This document shows, piece after piece, positions 24,834-34,215 of a stretch of 64,000 nt of DNA. The translations under genes were made by a program, and so were the position numbers. The DNA is from JAZTYK01 sp045636925 (GTDB lineage Bacteria; Bacillota; Clostridia; Oscillospirales; Butyricicoccaceae), in contig JAZTYK010000002.1 in NCBI GenBank assembly GCA_045636925.1, forward strand, positions 1-64,000, given 5' to 3'. Under the pieces are notes generated by a model. The model ran no database searches. It saw nothing but the letters and a program-made list of their open reading frames with translations, and had not been told where the DNA came from. Numbering within the stretch: position 1 is the first letter of the stretch; each line of letters opens with the position of its first letter.

Positions 24834-25361
24834 CTATTCTTCCATCTGCCGGGCAAAGAACATGGCCACGGCCTGGGTGAGCTTGCGGTCGGAGTCTTCC
24901 AACGGCACGCCGTTGTGCAGCGCGGCTACGCAGCCACACAGGTCGCCGCCGGCAATTACCGGCACCACCAGGGCGGCTGTGATATCGGGCGCCGTGGAGG
25001 ACAGCGGTATTCCTTCGGCGCTTTCCCGCATCTTACGGGTTTGCATGATGCTGTCCAATGAGGACACCAGTGGTTTGCCTTCCAGCACTTTGCGAAAGCC
25101 GCCGCTGGCGGCCACAATGCCGTCGCGGTCACAAATCGCGATGGCGCGGCCGGTGGCACGGTAGACCGACTCGCAGAGCTGTTCGGCCATAATGCCCTGC
25201 TCTGCGGCCGGAGAATATTTTTTGAAAATGACGCTGCCGCCGCCATCGGTGAAAATCTCCATGGGTTCGCCCTCGCGGATGCGGAGGGTGCGGCGGATCT
25301 CTTTGGGGATCACCACGCGCCCAAGGTCGTCGATGCGGCGGACGATTCCGGTTGCTTTCAT
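24834..25361 (-). CDS. spoVT: SpoVT-type AbrB-family transcription regulator
   Basis: The 175-residue regulator matches SpoVT (178 residues in Bacillus). Its N-terminal swapped-hairpin AbrB domain contains MKATGIVRRIDDLGRVVIPKEIRR. Its C-terminal half resembles the SpoVT GAF-like sensor, including ICDRDGIVAASGG. In Bacillus it tunes sigma-G genes in the forespore. Homologues persist in Clostridia with unclear sporulation ability, where the target set may differ. I chose the ATG at 25361, with AAGGAG about 10 nt upstream. Confidence 0.9.
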   Translation of the reverse strand: MKATGIVRRIDDLGRVVIPKEIRRTLRIREGEPMEIFTDGGGSVIFKKYSPAAEQGIMAEQLCESVYRATGRAIAICDRDGIVAASGGFRKVLEGKPLVSSLDSIMQTRKMRESAEGIPLSSTAPDITAALVVPVIAGGDLCGCVAALHNGVPLEDSDRKLTQAVAMFFARQMEE

Positions 25362-25463
25362 ATATGAATCTCTCCTTATGTTTCGAGTTGCTTTATTAGT
25401 ATCGCACTTCTTGACGAAACTATGAGCAAGCATACAAATCTTTTTTATTGCGTCAGCCGCCAA

Positions 25464-25501
25464 AGAAAAAGGACGATGGCGGAAATCCGCCATCATCCTT
25501 T
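25464..25501 (-). terminator. Terminator after the lipoprotein gene
   Basis: A long stem of about 15 bp (AAGGACGATGGCGGA/TCCGCCATCATCCTT) is followed on the minus strand by TTTTTCTTT. Confidence 0.85.
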
Positions 25502-25514
25502 GCGATTCTTTCTT

Positions 25515-26948
25515 TTAATTGTTCAGTTCGTGTTGAAAATGCGGCGGATAAACCATGCCGGTGCCCCATGGGATTTGCTCCCGGGTATAAAACTTGGTTT
25601 TTCCCTTAATGGTGCGCTCCAAGGATATCACATAGTCCATGGAATCATTGCAGGCTGTGCCGTTCAAGGTCCAGATCACCTTTTCATCCTCTGCAATCCG
25701 ATAATCTTCCATCCGCACCAGATACACCGAGTCCTCGCTGGCATACGTGTACTTGGTGTATCCCCAGTCAGCCTCTACGGAAACAATATAATGTTTTCGT
25801 TGTTCACCTTCCTGGATCACCTTGTAAGTACGGGTGGTGGTGATTTTCTGCGCTTTGTCATACCGCTTTTGCTTATATTCCTTATCCGTATACCAGCCTT
25901 CTGTGGTTACCTGACTGCTATCGCTGTAGGAATAGACCATGACCCCGTTTTCGAATTGTTCTCTGTGTGTCGTATTGTCTTGGACATTATATCCGTAAGA
26001 TTCCAACAGGTTATTGTTGCTGTCAAACACCAGCTTGCTCACCAACACGTCGCCTTCGTAAGCATATCTTACCTCATTGGTACCCTCTGTCACATGCTTA
26101 TGCCGCTGGGTGCGAATCTGATTGTCCGGATCATAATAGGTCTCCACAAAATCATTCGCTGTGCCGACACGGCAAAATATCGTGCCGTATTCCTCCATCT
26201 GCAAAATGGTTTGGCTCTCGCCGTCATCCCGCGCGAAAACCGGTCGTTTTTCATTGCCGTGGTAGTTATGCAGCTGCAGAAACTCCAGCGCTTCCTGATA
26301 AGAAGAAAACTCCAAACTTGCATGCTGCGCCACCATAAATGCGGGATACGGGTCACGCAGGACAGCATTTTCGCCCAAAGACAGCATAGCATAAGTCATG
26401 CCGTCGATGGCATCGTACCAAACTGCCCCGATAAAGGCATATTCCGGTTGGAGCTGCAGCTCCACCCGCTGGGTAAACCAAGTGGGCGGAGTCAGTCTGC
26501 CCTTGCCGGTCTTGCCGGTGAGCTCCCGGTCGGTAGCATCCTCACGGGAAGACCAAGTGAGCGGAAAATCTGCGGTGATGTCTTCCCACGCATCGGTTTG
26601 CTTCATCCGGTAAACCAGCAGTTCGCCGGTGTTTTCGTTCCAGATCCAGGTTTCGGATGTCTTTTTCGCATCGTTCCAAAAGTTCCAGAGACTGTCGAAT
26701 TCATTACCATAGCGATCCTTTTTGAAGACCTCAAGCGCAAGGATGCCAGTGCTATCCAACGCCCAAATGTCTGCACCGGTTCCAAAACCACCCGCCGGAT
26801 CGTTGTCAGCATCGCCTTGCTGGCCGGAATCCTGCTGGCCGGAATCTTCTCCTCCATCTCCCGGTGCTTGTGGCGTTTCATTCTGGGCACAGCCTGCCAG
26901 ACTGCAGACCAGCAGCAAACTCAATAGAATGATCAGTAACTTTTTCAT
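25515..26948 (-). CDS. Secreted lipoprotein of unknown function
   Basis: The 477-residue protein has a clear lipoprotein signal peptide: MKK, a Leu-rich core, then lipobox LAGC with Cys near residue 20. The mature part starts with a Gly/Asp/Gln-rich flexible linker of about 40 residues. The remainder is beta-rich, with many short segments of alternating Tyr/Asp/Glu. Repeats such as DSNNNLLESYGYN and GVMVYSYSDSSQVTTEG recall YD/MORN-like antiparallel repeats, but I cannot assign a family. It is expected to sit on the outer face of the membrane. The start has GGAGG 9 nt upstream, with its own promoter divergent from the GNAT gene. Confidence 0.75.
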   Translation of the reverse strand: MKKLLIILLSLLLVCSLAGCAQNETPQAPGDGGEDSGQQDSGQQGDADNDPAGGFGTGADIWALDSTGILALEVFKKDRYGNEFDSLWNFWNDAKKTSETWIWNENTGELLVYRMKQTDAWEDITADFPLTWSSREDATDRELTGKTGKGRLTPPTWFTQRVELQLQPEYAFIGAVWYDAIDGMTYAMLSLGENAVLRDPYPAFMVAQHASLEFSSYQEALEFLQLHNYHGNEKRPVFARDDGESQTILQMEEYGTIFCRVGTANDFVETYYDPDNQIRTQRHKHVTEGTNEVRYAYEGDVLVSKLVFDSNNNLLESYGYNVQDNTTHREQFENGVMVYSYSDSSQVTTEGWYTDKEYKQKRYDKAQKITTTRTYKVIQEGEQRKHYIVSVEADWGYTKYTYASEDSVYLVRMEDYRIAEDEKVIWTLNGTACNDSMDYVISLERTIKGKTKFYTREQIPWGTGMVYPPHFQHELNN

Positions 26949-26980
26949 AAGCAATTTCCTCCTGCCCATGATCTGTCTGT

Positions 26981-27009
26981 ATTATCCCATAAACACATTG
27001 CAAAAGCAA
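26981..27009 (-). promoter_or_regulatory. Promoter of the lipoprotein gene
   Basis: On the minus strand, TTGCTT (27009-27004) and GATAAT (26986-26981) are 17 bp apart. Confidence 0.65.
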
Positions 27010-27058
27010 TGCTCTCTTGTTTTTCTCTGCAATTGTTCTGTGCACACGCGCTTGTCTG

Positions 27059-27067
27059 TGCTATAAT
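27059..27067 (+). promoter_or_regulatory. Extended -10 promoter of the GNAT gene
   Basis: TGCTATAAT forms an extended -10 element. No good -35 is seen (TGTGCA at 27039-27044). Confidence 0.6.
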
Positions 27068-27112
27068 ATTCGCAGAAACACTGCCAGGTCGGTGAGAGAA
27101 GGAGCGAACGAG

Positions 27113-28003
27113 ATGGAGATCAGAACACTGCGTCCGGAGGAATTTTATCAGCTGCGGGATCTGCTGGACGGAGTATTCAGCCGTTCGAACGGGCGAGCGA
27201 CCGACTTTTCACGCTTATTTCCCCGCCTGTTTGCCGCGCCAAATGCCTATGCAACCGCTTCTCACATCGGCGCCTTTGAAGACGGAAAGCTGATCGGCAC
27301 CGCCGCCATGTATCCGCTGGATTATGTGATTGGCTCGCAGCACATCCGCCTGATGGGCAACGGAAATGTGGCGGTGCACGAAGATTACCGGGGTCGAGGT
27401 GTGATGACGGCAATTTTGCATCGGATCAACGAATGCTGCGACCGGGTGGGCGATCTGGGCTATCTGCACGGAGACCCTGTGCGCTATGGCCGGGTGGGCT
27501 ATGTGGGCTGCGGCACAGAATATTTGCTCACCTTTCAGCCCGCGGGGACTGCCGGATATCAGTTTGTGCCCATGACGGCGGAGGAAGTTCCTCTGCAGCA
27601 GGCGCGATCGGAAACCCGATGCGATTATATCAAGCGGAAGCCGGAGGATTTTATCCCCTCCCTGCGCAGCGGCGGACGGGAAGCGGTTTCGGTGTTCTGT
27701 CAGGACGGCGCCGTGGCGGGGTTTCTTTCCTTAAACCGCGGCAGCGGCGCGGTAGAGGAGTTCGCTTTGGACACGGGACGTGAAACCGAGGTGTTTCAAG
27801 CCTTGGCGCGGACACTGCGCATGCCGGTTTGTGTGCGGCTTTCGGGCTATGATGTAAAGACGTTGGCAACATGCCGGGATCATGCCGCGGTGAAGATCAG
27901 CCAGCCGGCGCTGTTTCGGATCATCAATCCCGCGCCGCTACATCAGGCCGCCCGGGAACTGGGACTACCGGAGGATGTGCTGTACGCACCGTATCTGACA
28001 TAA
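27113..28003 (+). CDS. Eis-like GNAT N-acetyltransferase
   Basis: The 296-residue protein begins with a GNAT domain holding the acetyl-CoA loop VHEDYRGRGVMTAILHR. A second GNAT-like and C-terminal sterol-carrier-like segment follow, resembling the Eis family (Acetyltransf_9). Eis enzymes acetylate amines, including aminoglycosides and lysines of proteins; the acceptor here is unknown. I chose the ATG at 27113 (MEIRTLRPEEF), preceded by GAAGGAG. The gene is monocistronic, divergent from the lipoprotein gene, and ends at a bidirectional terminator. Confidence 0.85.
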   Translation: MEIRTLRPEEFYQLRDLLDGVFSRSNGRATDFSRLFPRLFAAPNAYATASHIGAFEDGKLIGTAAMYPLDYVIGSQHIRLMGNGNVAVHEDYRGRGVMTAILHRINECCDRVGDLGYLHGDPVRYGRVGYVGCGTEYLLTFQPAGTAGYQFVPMTAEEVPLQQARSETRCDYIKRKPEDFIPSLRSGGREAVSVFCQDGAVAGFLSLNRGSGAVEEFALDTGRETEVFQALARTLRMPVCVRLSGYDVKTLATCRDHAAVKISQPALFRIINPAPLHQAARELGLPEDVLYAPYLT

Positions 28004-28079
28004 GCGGTGCTGCAGGGCTCGTTTGCGACCGCCGCACGGCTTGCGCATACCGCCGACAGCGAAAAAACAAGTTTTATCA

Positions 28080-28120
28080 ATAAAAAGCGGGTTGCGCCAA
28101 GGCGCAGCCCGCTGTTTTTT
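28080..28120. terminator. Bidirectional terminator between the GNAT gene and the polysaccharide operon
   Basis: The 13-bp stem AGCGGGTTGCGCC/GGCGCAGCCCGCT has TTTTTT on the plus side and TTTTT on the minus side. Confidence 0.85.
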
Positions 28121-28216
28121 GATTTGTACTTCTTTTATTGCGGTTGGAGCAGCCGCACGGACATCCACGGAAAACGAAACGCTCACAGTTGATGCTTCCG
28201 TCCGCGCAACCATGGA

Positions 28217-28804
28217 TCATCGGCGTTTTTTAATTTCCGCAGGATTACCGGTCAACACGCAGTGTCCTTCGGGAAAACTTTTCGTCACCACGGCGCCTGC
28301 ACCCACCACGGTACCCGGCCCCAGTGTAACACCCGGAAGCACAACTGCATTCATGCCGATCCAACAACCTTCTCCCAGGTGAATAGGCTTGGGCGGCAGA
28401 TGGCGATCCAAGTCCTGCAAATCATGGTTTGCTGTAATCAAACCGACATTGGGCGCAATATAAGTTCCCCGCCCGATGTGAATTTCGCCAATGGCCTGAT
28501 AATAATTTCCATGCCCATGGAAGTTATTCAAATCATCCGGATGAAAATGGATGTTCTCCGGGCATACCACACGCACATGCTGTGACACCGGGAACCACAC
28601 CTTTGGATTCTGGCCAAACAGCAGCCTGGCAAACCCATCCTGGGCGACCCATTTCCAACCTTGACTGCAAAGTCCGTGTAATCTTCCTTGAAACCACCGG
28701 CCCTGCAGATACTTCTTATCATAATAGCAAGCGGCAAAAACATGCCCCCAAAAGAAAAACCAGCTTCCTTTCAGTGCCATGCCGATCCGATTAATCCAGC
28801 TCAT
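28217..28804 (-). CDS. Hexapeptide-repeat O-acetyltransferase (WcaF/CysE-like)
   Basis: The 195-residue left-handed beta-helix acyltransferase has hexapeptide repeats from about 95 to 190, ending GAGAVVTKSFPEGHCVLTGNPAE, the signature of sugar O-acetyltransferases. It probably acetylates a hydroxyl of the surface polysaccharide repeat unit. I chose the ATG at 28804 (MSWINRIGMAL) because AAGGGGGAG lies 7 nt upstream; three earlier methionine codons sit on or before that site. It overlaps the end of the flippase by 14 bp and is the last gene of the polysaccharide operon. Confidence 0.82.
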   Translation of the reverse strand: MSWINRIGMALKGSWFFFWGHVFAACYYDKKYLQGRWFQGRLHGLCSQGWKWVAQDGFARLLFGQNPKVWFPVSQHVRVVCPENIHFHPDDLNNFHGHGNYYQAIGEIHIGRGTYIAPNVGLITANHDLQDLDRHLPPKPIHLGEGCWIGMNAVVLPGVTLGPGTVVGAGAVVTKSFPEGHCVLTGNPAEIKKRR

Positions 28805-30272
28805 CATCATTCTCCCCCTTGCCATTCATGCCCTTCCATGCCTGTTTGATCATGTTCCGGAGCAAGTATCCATAAATCGCCGCCCAGCAGACCCCCAGCA
28901 ACATGGATTCTGCCAAACTTCCTGTCCACAAATCCAAAGGCAGCATCTGTTTGATCCATACAAATACAAGCGCAAAGCACAGGTTGATCAGTGTGACCAT
29001 GCCCAATGGCCTCCACGGAAAGATTTTTTTCATGGAGATATTGGTATGTCTGGAGGTTCTGTGCATCTGCCACATTGCCATAACGAGCATAGACACAAAC
29101 GTGCCCCACGCAGGACCAACCATGCCAAACAAATAGAAAAACAACGGATTCAGAACCACATTCAGCCCCAAGGAAAACACGCTGGCATACAGTGTTTCTT
29201 TTGTTCTGCCCATTGCATTCAAAACGATACCAAAATAGGTTGTGCGCAGCAGCAGCACCAGCGCGTATACCCGAAAAACCGGCAGACCCGGTAAATATTT
29301 TTCAGAATACAGAAGCGCCATTACATCTTCTGCGTATGCAAAGACACCAATGGCAATCAGACTGATGCAAATATAAGAAAGCACCGTTGCATATCCCCAT
29401 AGCTCTACCGCTTCTTCATGGCGTTCTTTTTTTACCAATCTGGCCAGCTGGGGCAGCAGCACAGCGGTGATGGAACTGGCGATAAAGGAAACCGGCAATT
29501 CTTTGGATGCGTTTGTATAGATTGCCATCTGCTTGGTGTCCATCAACCAGCCGATCAGCAGTTTATCTACTTCGATGTTCAGCGTGCCAACCACAGCGGC
29601 AAGTCCCACAGGAAGCGAGAACGCAAAGATTTTCTTTGCCAGATCGGGCTGTATCCCCACCCGGATTCCGCCACTGATGCGATGCACCGCATAATATACA
29701 AAGGCAGCAAACGCAACACTTACGATGACATACAGCACCATGTATTGCGCAAAGCTGAAGTGCAACAGCTCGGCCAGCACCACCACGCCCAGCAAGCAGC
29801 AACTGTTGACAATTCGATATACCGTTAGCAGCCTGGTCCGGTGATACACCACCAAAACATTTTCAATGCCGGACACCGTTACATTGGCCCAGGGATACAG
29901 CAGCAAAAAGTACAGAAAGGCAGAGATCGATGGATTTTTAAAATATGCGGCGATCCACGGAGACACTGCCACCAAAGTCATGCCCATAACGATACTCAGC
30001 AGTGTGCTTATCGTATAGTATGTACTTAAAAACGTGCTGCGCTCTCTTGCAGAGCCTGCCCGCGCCAGGAAATAGTTGATACTGTTTGGCAACCCCAGCA
30101 TGAACAGGGCGGTGAACAAAGAGATTACCAGTTGCAGCTGAGAGTACGTGCCGTATTCTTCATATGTGCGAAATCTGGACAGCAGCATGCCGGCAACCAT
30201 GGCAATTACCAGGGTCACCATTTTTGACAGCGTCAAATATACAGCATCTTTGCCCAGAGAGTTTCTGTTCAT
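28791..30272 (-). CDS. Polysaccharide flippase (Wzx-like, MOP family)
   Basis: The 493-residue membrane protein has about 12-14 helices and the polysaccharide-biosynthesis signature at its N terminus (YLTLSKMVTLVIAMVAGMLLSRFRTYEEYGTYS region). Wzx proteins flip undecaprenyl-linked repeat units to the outer face, where Wzy polymerises them. Its place beside glycosyltransferases and a polymerase supports this. It starts 48 bp after the preceding glycosyltransferase. Confidence 0.9.
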   Translation of the reverse strand: MNRNSLGKDAVYLTLSKMVTLVIAMVAGMLLSRFRTYEEYGTYSQLQLVISLFTALFMLGLPNSINYFLARAGSARERSTFLSTYYTISTLLSIVMGMTLVAVSPWIAAYFKNPSISAFLYFLLLYPWANVTVSGIENVLVVYHRTRLLTVYRIVNSCCLLGVVVLAELLHFSFAQYMVLYVIVSVAFAAFVYYAVHRISGGIRVGIQPDLAKKIFAFSLPVGLAAVVGTLNIEVDKLLIGWLMDTKQMAIYTNASKELPVSFIASSITAVLLPQLARLVKKERHEEAVELWGYATVLSYICISLIAIGVFAYAEDVMALLYSEKYLPGLPVFRVYALVLLLRTTYFGIVLNAMGRTKETLYASVFSLGLNVVLNPLFFYLFGMVGPAWGTFVSMLVMAMWQMHRTSRHTNISMKKIFPWRPLGMVTLINLCFALVFVWIKQMLPLDLWTGSLAESMLLGVCWAAIYGYLLRNMIKQAWKGMNGKGENDDELD

Positions 30273-30320
30273 ACGGTTTGCCTCTGCTCCTTCTTCTCGG
30301 TCTCCGCCTGCGTGCTTCGG

Positions 30321-31640
30321 TTAAAACAGAAGCTCAAACGCAGCAGCTTTTTCTGCGTAGGTGTATCGGTTGATGATCGCCTGGTTGGGGGAAAAGACAC
30401 CCTCGCCAGATCCAACCGCGATACAATACTGCTGATACAGATATTCTTTCATTTGCAGGAACTCGGCCTCGCCGCCCGCTTCCTCGCAGCAAAAACCCAC
30501 ATTTGCCTCATGGATCAGTTCTTTCAGCGCACTGTTGGGCTCGTTTCCGCTGATCAGGCACAAGATCGGTCTGCGTGACATCAGGTACTCGAGAAACTTT
30601 CCCGTTACAACACCGGTGTTTCCGGTATTGTTCCAGGAGGCCAGCAACAGAACATGCGCCGATTGCTGCAGTGCCAAGGACGCTTGCCGATTGATTCTGC
30701 CCCGGTCATACAGCACCGATTCCATATTCCAGGCTGCCGCATAGGCCTTTAAAATGTAAAAATCCGGACCTGCATATGTGATGCGCACCTTTTCACGAGC
30801 GATGCGGCATTCCTGCTCCAGCTCGGACAGGGCACGGAACAAGCTTCCAAAGTTTCGTTTACCCTGATAGATCATTCCGGGGTATACCATGTGGAAGATC
30901 CCGTCCTGGGACGAAGTCGCTTGTACGAACCGCAGATCTTCCGGATCAAATCCATTGGAAATCACGCAGGTTTCCAGTTGAGACGGAACCTGCAGAGAAC
31001 TCAGCGTTCCCTCGGAAACGGCTGTAACCACATTTGCGTACTGATACACATTTCGCCGGAATCTTCGTGCCCAACGGCCGGCCAGGGTCTTTTCTTCGGT
31101 CAGCTCTACCGGATCCCGGAAATCTGCGATCCACTTCATGCCCGGATCTTTCCGATGATAGTGCAGGGCCAGCAAGTGACTGCTGAAGGGGCCGTAGGAT
31201 GACAGCATTACGTCATACTCCCCTTGCTTGATGCTGAGTTCTTTCTTTGCCTGCCGCGCAAAATCGATATTTTCTAAAATATACATCCATTGCCGCACAA
31301 ATTCTTTCAGTGCCGCGGAAAAAGACTTTTTGCCTGCATTGCCACCCGTTTGCATCGCAGGGATAGAGGGCTCTGCTGGGGTTTTCGCAACTTTTTTGTA
31401 GGCGCCATATACACAGTCGAACAGCCGGTAATAAGCACGACTGTTTTCTGCCCGAACAATGACATCGATTTCGGGCTCATCATTCTGCAAAATGGGGTCC
31501 GCCAGATTGTCACGGTTATGCGCAGTCAACACCGTTACATGATGTCCGTTTCGATGGAGATATTTTGCCAGCTTTGTCAGCCGTACAGATGCAATGGCAT
31601 TATACGGACTGAAATAACGCGCAATGATTAAAATCTTCAT
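30321..31640 (-). CDS. Glycosyltransferase, GT4-like
   Basis: The 439-residue GT-B fold glycosyltransferase starts with MKILIIARYFSPYNAIASVRL. Its C-terminal donor domain includes GKFLEYLMSRRPILCLISGNEP, the region where GT4 enzymes bind the nucleotide-sugar. It probably adds one sugar of the repeat unit; donor and acceptor are unknown. The start overlaps the polymerase stop by 4 bp (ATGA). Confidence 0.85.
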   Translation of the reverse strand: MKILIIARYFSPYNAIASVRLTKLAKYLHRNGHHVTVLTAHNRDNLADPILQNDEPEIDVIVRAENSRAYYRLFDCVYGAYKKVAKTPAEPSIPAMQTGGNAGKKSFSAALKEFVRQWMYILENIDFARQAKKELSIKQGEYDVMLSSYGPFSSHLLALHYHRKDPGMKWIADFRDPVELTEEKTLAGRWARRFRRNVYQYANVVTAVSEGTLSSLQVPSQLETCVISNGFDPEDLRFVQATSSQDGIFHMVYPGMIYQGKRNFGSLFRALSELEQECRIAREKVRITYAGPDFYILKAYAAAWNMESVLYDRGRINRQASLALQQSAHVLLLASWNNTGNTGVVTGKFLEYLMSRRPILCLISGNEPNSALKELIHEANVGFCCEEAGGEAEFLQMKEYLYQQYCIAVGSGEGVFSPNQAIINRYTYAEKAAAFELLF

Positions 31641-33061
31641 GACCGATTCCTCCCGTGTTTCCGCGACCGTTTTTTTCCATGGGTCTTATCATGCGCTGTT
31701 GCCGGCTCCCATTTCCATTGGTCTGCATTTGGTAACAGAACCAGTGCGGAAAGATACATCCACATGGGTAAGATATCCTGTGCTTCTGCGGGGGTTGTGG
31801 ATAACAGCACATATACCGCCACGATCACAGAATACAGCACCGCAAAAGCCTTCTCTTCTTTGCTGTTTTTCATGATCCCGTGACGAAACACATTCACGCC
31901 GTATTTTAACAGCTGGATTGCAAGGTAACAAAGCGGGATTCCCGCCCAAAGGCCGTAATCTCCCAGCACCCTGGCCACAAAACAGTGAATGGCATAGACT
32001 TTGCCTTCGTATGCCACCGCTTGTTCCAGCGCCAACTGCTCTGTATTGCCAATGCCAACGCCCATGCCCTTGGATTCGTAAAAACACTGAAACGCATGGA
32101 GCATCAATTTCAGCCGGGCCTCTGCGCTGGACATGCCGTCGATCTGAATCTCTCCGCCCTGCATATCGCTTTCAATCGACGGATCGTCGGGTTTGTTTGC
32201 TTCACTGGCCATCAGAGAATAAATACTGCCTGCGGTTAACATACACACCGCCAAAGCCACCACCAAAATGGTTCTGAGGCCGACCTTTCGCATTTTTAAC
32301 GCGTAGACAAGCATGGTCACGATCAGCGCCCACAGTGCCAGTGTCAGCAGTCGGGCAGCTGCGCACTCCACCAGATAAAGCAAAATCAGTATGGTTCCAA
32401 ACACCGTGTGCCAATGCTTTTTTTGCGGTGTCCTTGCCCACCATATCAGCAGGAAAACAGCCATAAAGATCATAGCTGTCATATAATCGTTGGTGTTGCG
32501 ATAGGTGACCATGGGAGAATACATGCGTGCGCCGAAAAAGTTCACCATTTGGATTTTTACATCACCATGAAAAATCGGGCCAAACAGTGTTTCCCAAACA
32601 CCCAGAACCGCCAAAACGATAAATGCTGCCCAGCAGACATACATGGTCATCTTTAGCGTCTGCCGTTGGCGGCACAGCCGAAACATCAGAAAGAAAAAGG
32701 CCAGATCGAAGACCAGATTGAAAAACCGGCGGAAGGACCAGGCAAAATCCAAGGCATACGGCAAAGAAACCGCGCTGTGCACCAACATCACAGCAATCAA
32801 AACCATGCAGGCTTTTGCCGCCTTAGAGGACTCTTTCCACACATGTTCCCGCTGCTGCACCATACGAATAAGATACAGCACAAAGGTGATGGGCAAAAAA
32901 ATGCGGAAGGGGAAAAACTCGCCTGCGCCATGCACATTCACCGAAAAAATCGTGCTACCGACAAAGGAGAAGGCAAAGGTGCAGAGCCACATGGTTGTCA
33001 GGAGAAAACCAAGCTTATCCGTCGCATATTGTTCCATCAGCCATTTCTTTTTTGCCTGCAC
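31637..33061 (-). CDS. O-antigen ligase/polymerase-like membrane protein (Wzy-like)
   Basis: The 474-residue protein has about 11-12 predicted membrane segments and a large extracytoplasmic loop between about residues 275 and 340. This is the topology of Wzy polymerases and O-antigen ligases. It has the typical YRNTNDYMTAMIF segment. The start is GTG at 33061 with GAGGAG 6 nt upstream, overlapping the previous gene by 25 bp; an ATG at 33037 is the weaker alternative. Sequence conservation in this family is low, so the call leans on topology and neighbours. Confidence 0.8.
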   Translation of the reverse strand: MQAKKKWLMEQYATDKLGFLLTTMWLCTFAFSFVGSTIFSVNVHGAGEFFPFRIFLPITFVLYLIRMVQQREHVWKESSKAAKACMVLIAVMLVHSAVSLPYALDFAWSFRRFFNLVFDLAFFFLMFRLCRQRQTLKMTMYVCWAAFIVLAVLGVWETLFGPIFHGDVKIQMVNFFGARMYSPMVTYRNTNDYMTAMIFMAVFLLIWWARTPQKKHWHTVFGTILILLYLVECAAARLLTLALWALIVTMLVYALKMRKVGLRTILVVALAVCMLTAGSIYSLMASEANKPDDPSIESDMQGGEIQIDGMSSAEARLKLMLHAFQCFYESKGMGVGIGNTEQLALEQAVAYEGKVYAIHCFVARVLGDYGLWAGIPLCYLAIQLLKYGVNVFRHGIMKNSKEEKAFAVLYSVIVAVYVLLSTTPAEAQDILPMWMYLSALVLLPNADQWKWEPATAHDKTHGKKRSRKHGRNRS

Positions 33062-34215
33062 GCTGTTCTCCTCTCCGTCAATTCCATAAATAACGACTCA
33101 TATCTGCCGGCATTTGCTTCCCAAGTGAGCTGCATTGCCGTCTGTCTTCCGTTTTCGGCAATCTTGTCAGCCTCGTCGGGATGTTCCACACAGTATGTGA
33201 TGACCTTTACAATCGCGTCTGCATCGTCAGCCGGCACCAAAAAACCGTTTTCGCCATGACGGATCACTTCTGCAATGCCCTGATCCTCTGTGCCCACGGT
33301 AATGCAGCCGGAGGCCATTGCCTCCAGATATACAATGCCAAAGCCTTCCGGTTTGCTGGGCATGACAAAAAAGCGTGCCCGCTGCATATCTGCAACAGCC
33401 TGCCGATTGAGCACATAGCCACGGAATTGCACCGACGACGCTACGCCCAAACGCTTGCTAAGCTCCATCAGCCGGCCTTTTTCTACGCCATCTCCTACAA
33501 TCTCAAAGGTTGCGTCGGGATAGTGCTCTCGCAAGGTTGCAAACGCCTGCATCGTAACATGCACACGCTTGCTGGGCACCAGGTATCCGGTTTGATTGAT
33601 AGCGACCCTTCCCCGGGGTTGGGGCTGGCCCAAATTTTTCTTGTTAAAGCCATTGAAAATGGCATGCACCGGCTTTGTTACGCCGGCATTTACCACAGTT
33701 TGTCGCAAGGCGCTGCTGACACACACAACCGCATCTGCCCGGTTTGCAAAGGTTGCGATGCGCCGGGTGTCATGCATCCAGGGTTCTTCGCAGGAGGTTT
33801 CTCCGTGCAGCGTAAACACCAGCGGACAGCCGACTCTGCGGCTGATTTCTGCTGCCAACTCTGTATTCATGCCCAGCTTGTGCCCATGTACCACATCCGG
33901 CACAAATCCTTTCAGCAGCCGGGGGTAGTACATCTTCAGCGCCGCAACCGCCAAGCGGTCGTTCAGGCCGCGATTTCCGTAATTGGACAGGGAAAGAACA
34001 CGAAAAAACACATGCTCGATGCCATCCACCGTCTTTTCAAAGATGGCGGAGCCGATACGTTTCCCATCTTCACCGGTCTTGCCAATCGGAACCGGTACCA
34101 ATACCCGCACACGATGTCCTCGTTCCACCAGCGCCTGCATTTGTGCGTGTACAAACAACGCAGTGGGCACAGAAACCCCCTGGTAGTGATAGTGGCAAAC
34201 CACTAAAATGTTCAT
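33037..34215 (-). CDS. Glycosyltransferase family 4
   Basis: The 392-residue GT-B retaining glycosyltransferase has an N-terminal acceptor domain (VVCHYHYQGVSVPTALFV) and a donor domain with FEIVGDGVEKGRL. The EX7E-type segment is PSKPEGFGIVYLEAMASG, with both glutamates present. It lies in the repeat-unit assembly operon; its start overlaps the stop of the Gfo/Idh gene by 4 bp. Confidence 0.9.
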   Translation of the reverse strand: MNILVVCHYHYQGVSVPTALFVHAQMQALVERGHRVRVLVPVPIGKTGEDGKRIGSAIFEKTVDGIEHVFFRVLSLSNYGNRGLNDRLAVAALKMYYPRLLKGFVPDVVHGHKLGMNTELAAEISRRVGCPLVFTLHGETSCEEPWMHDTRRIATFANRADAVVCVSSALRQTVVNAGVTKPVHAIFNGFNKKNLGQPQPRGRVAINQTGYLVPSKRVHVTMQAFATLREHYPDATFEIVGDGVEKGRLMELSKRLGVASSVQFRGYVLNRQAVADMQRARFFVMPSKPEGFGIVYLEAMASGCITVGTEDQGIAEVIRHGENGFLVPADDADAIVKVITYCVEHPDEADKIAENGRQTAMQLTWEANAGRYESLFMELTERRTACRQKRNG

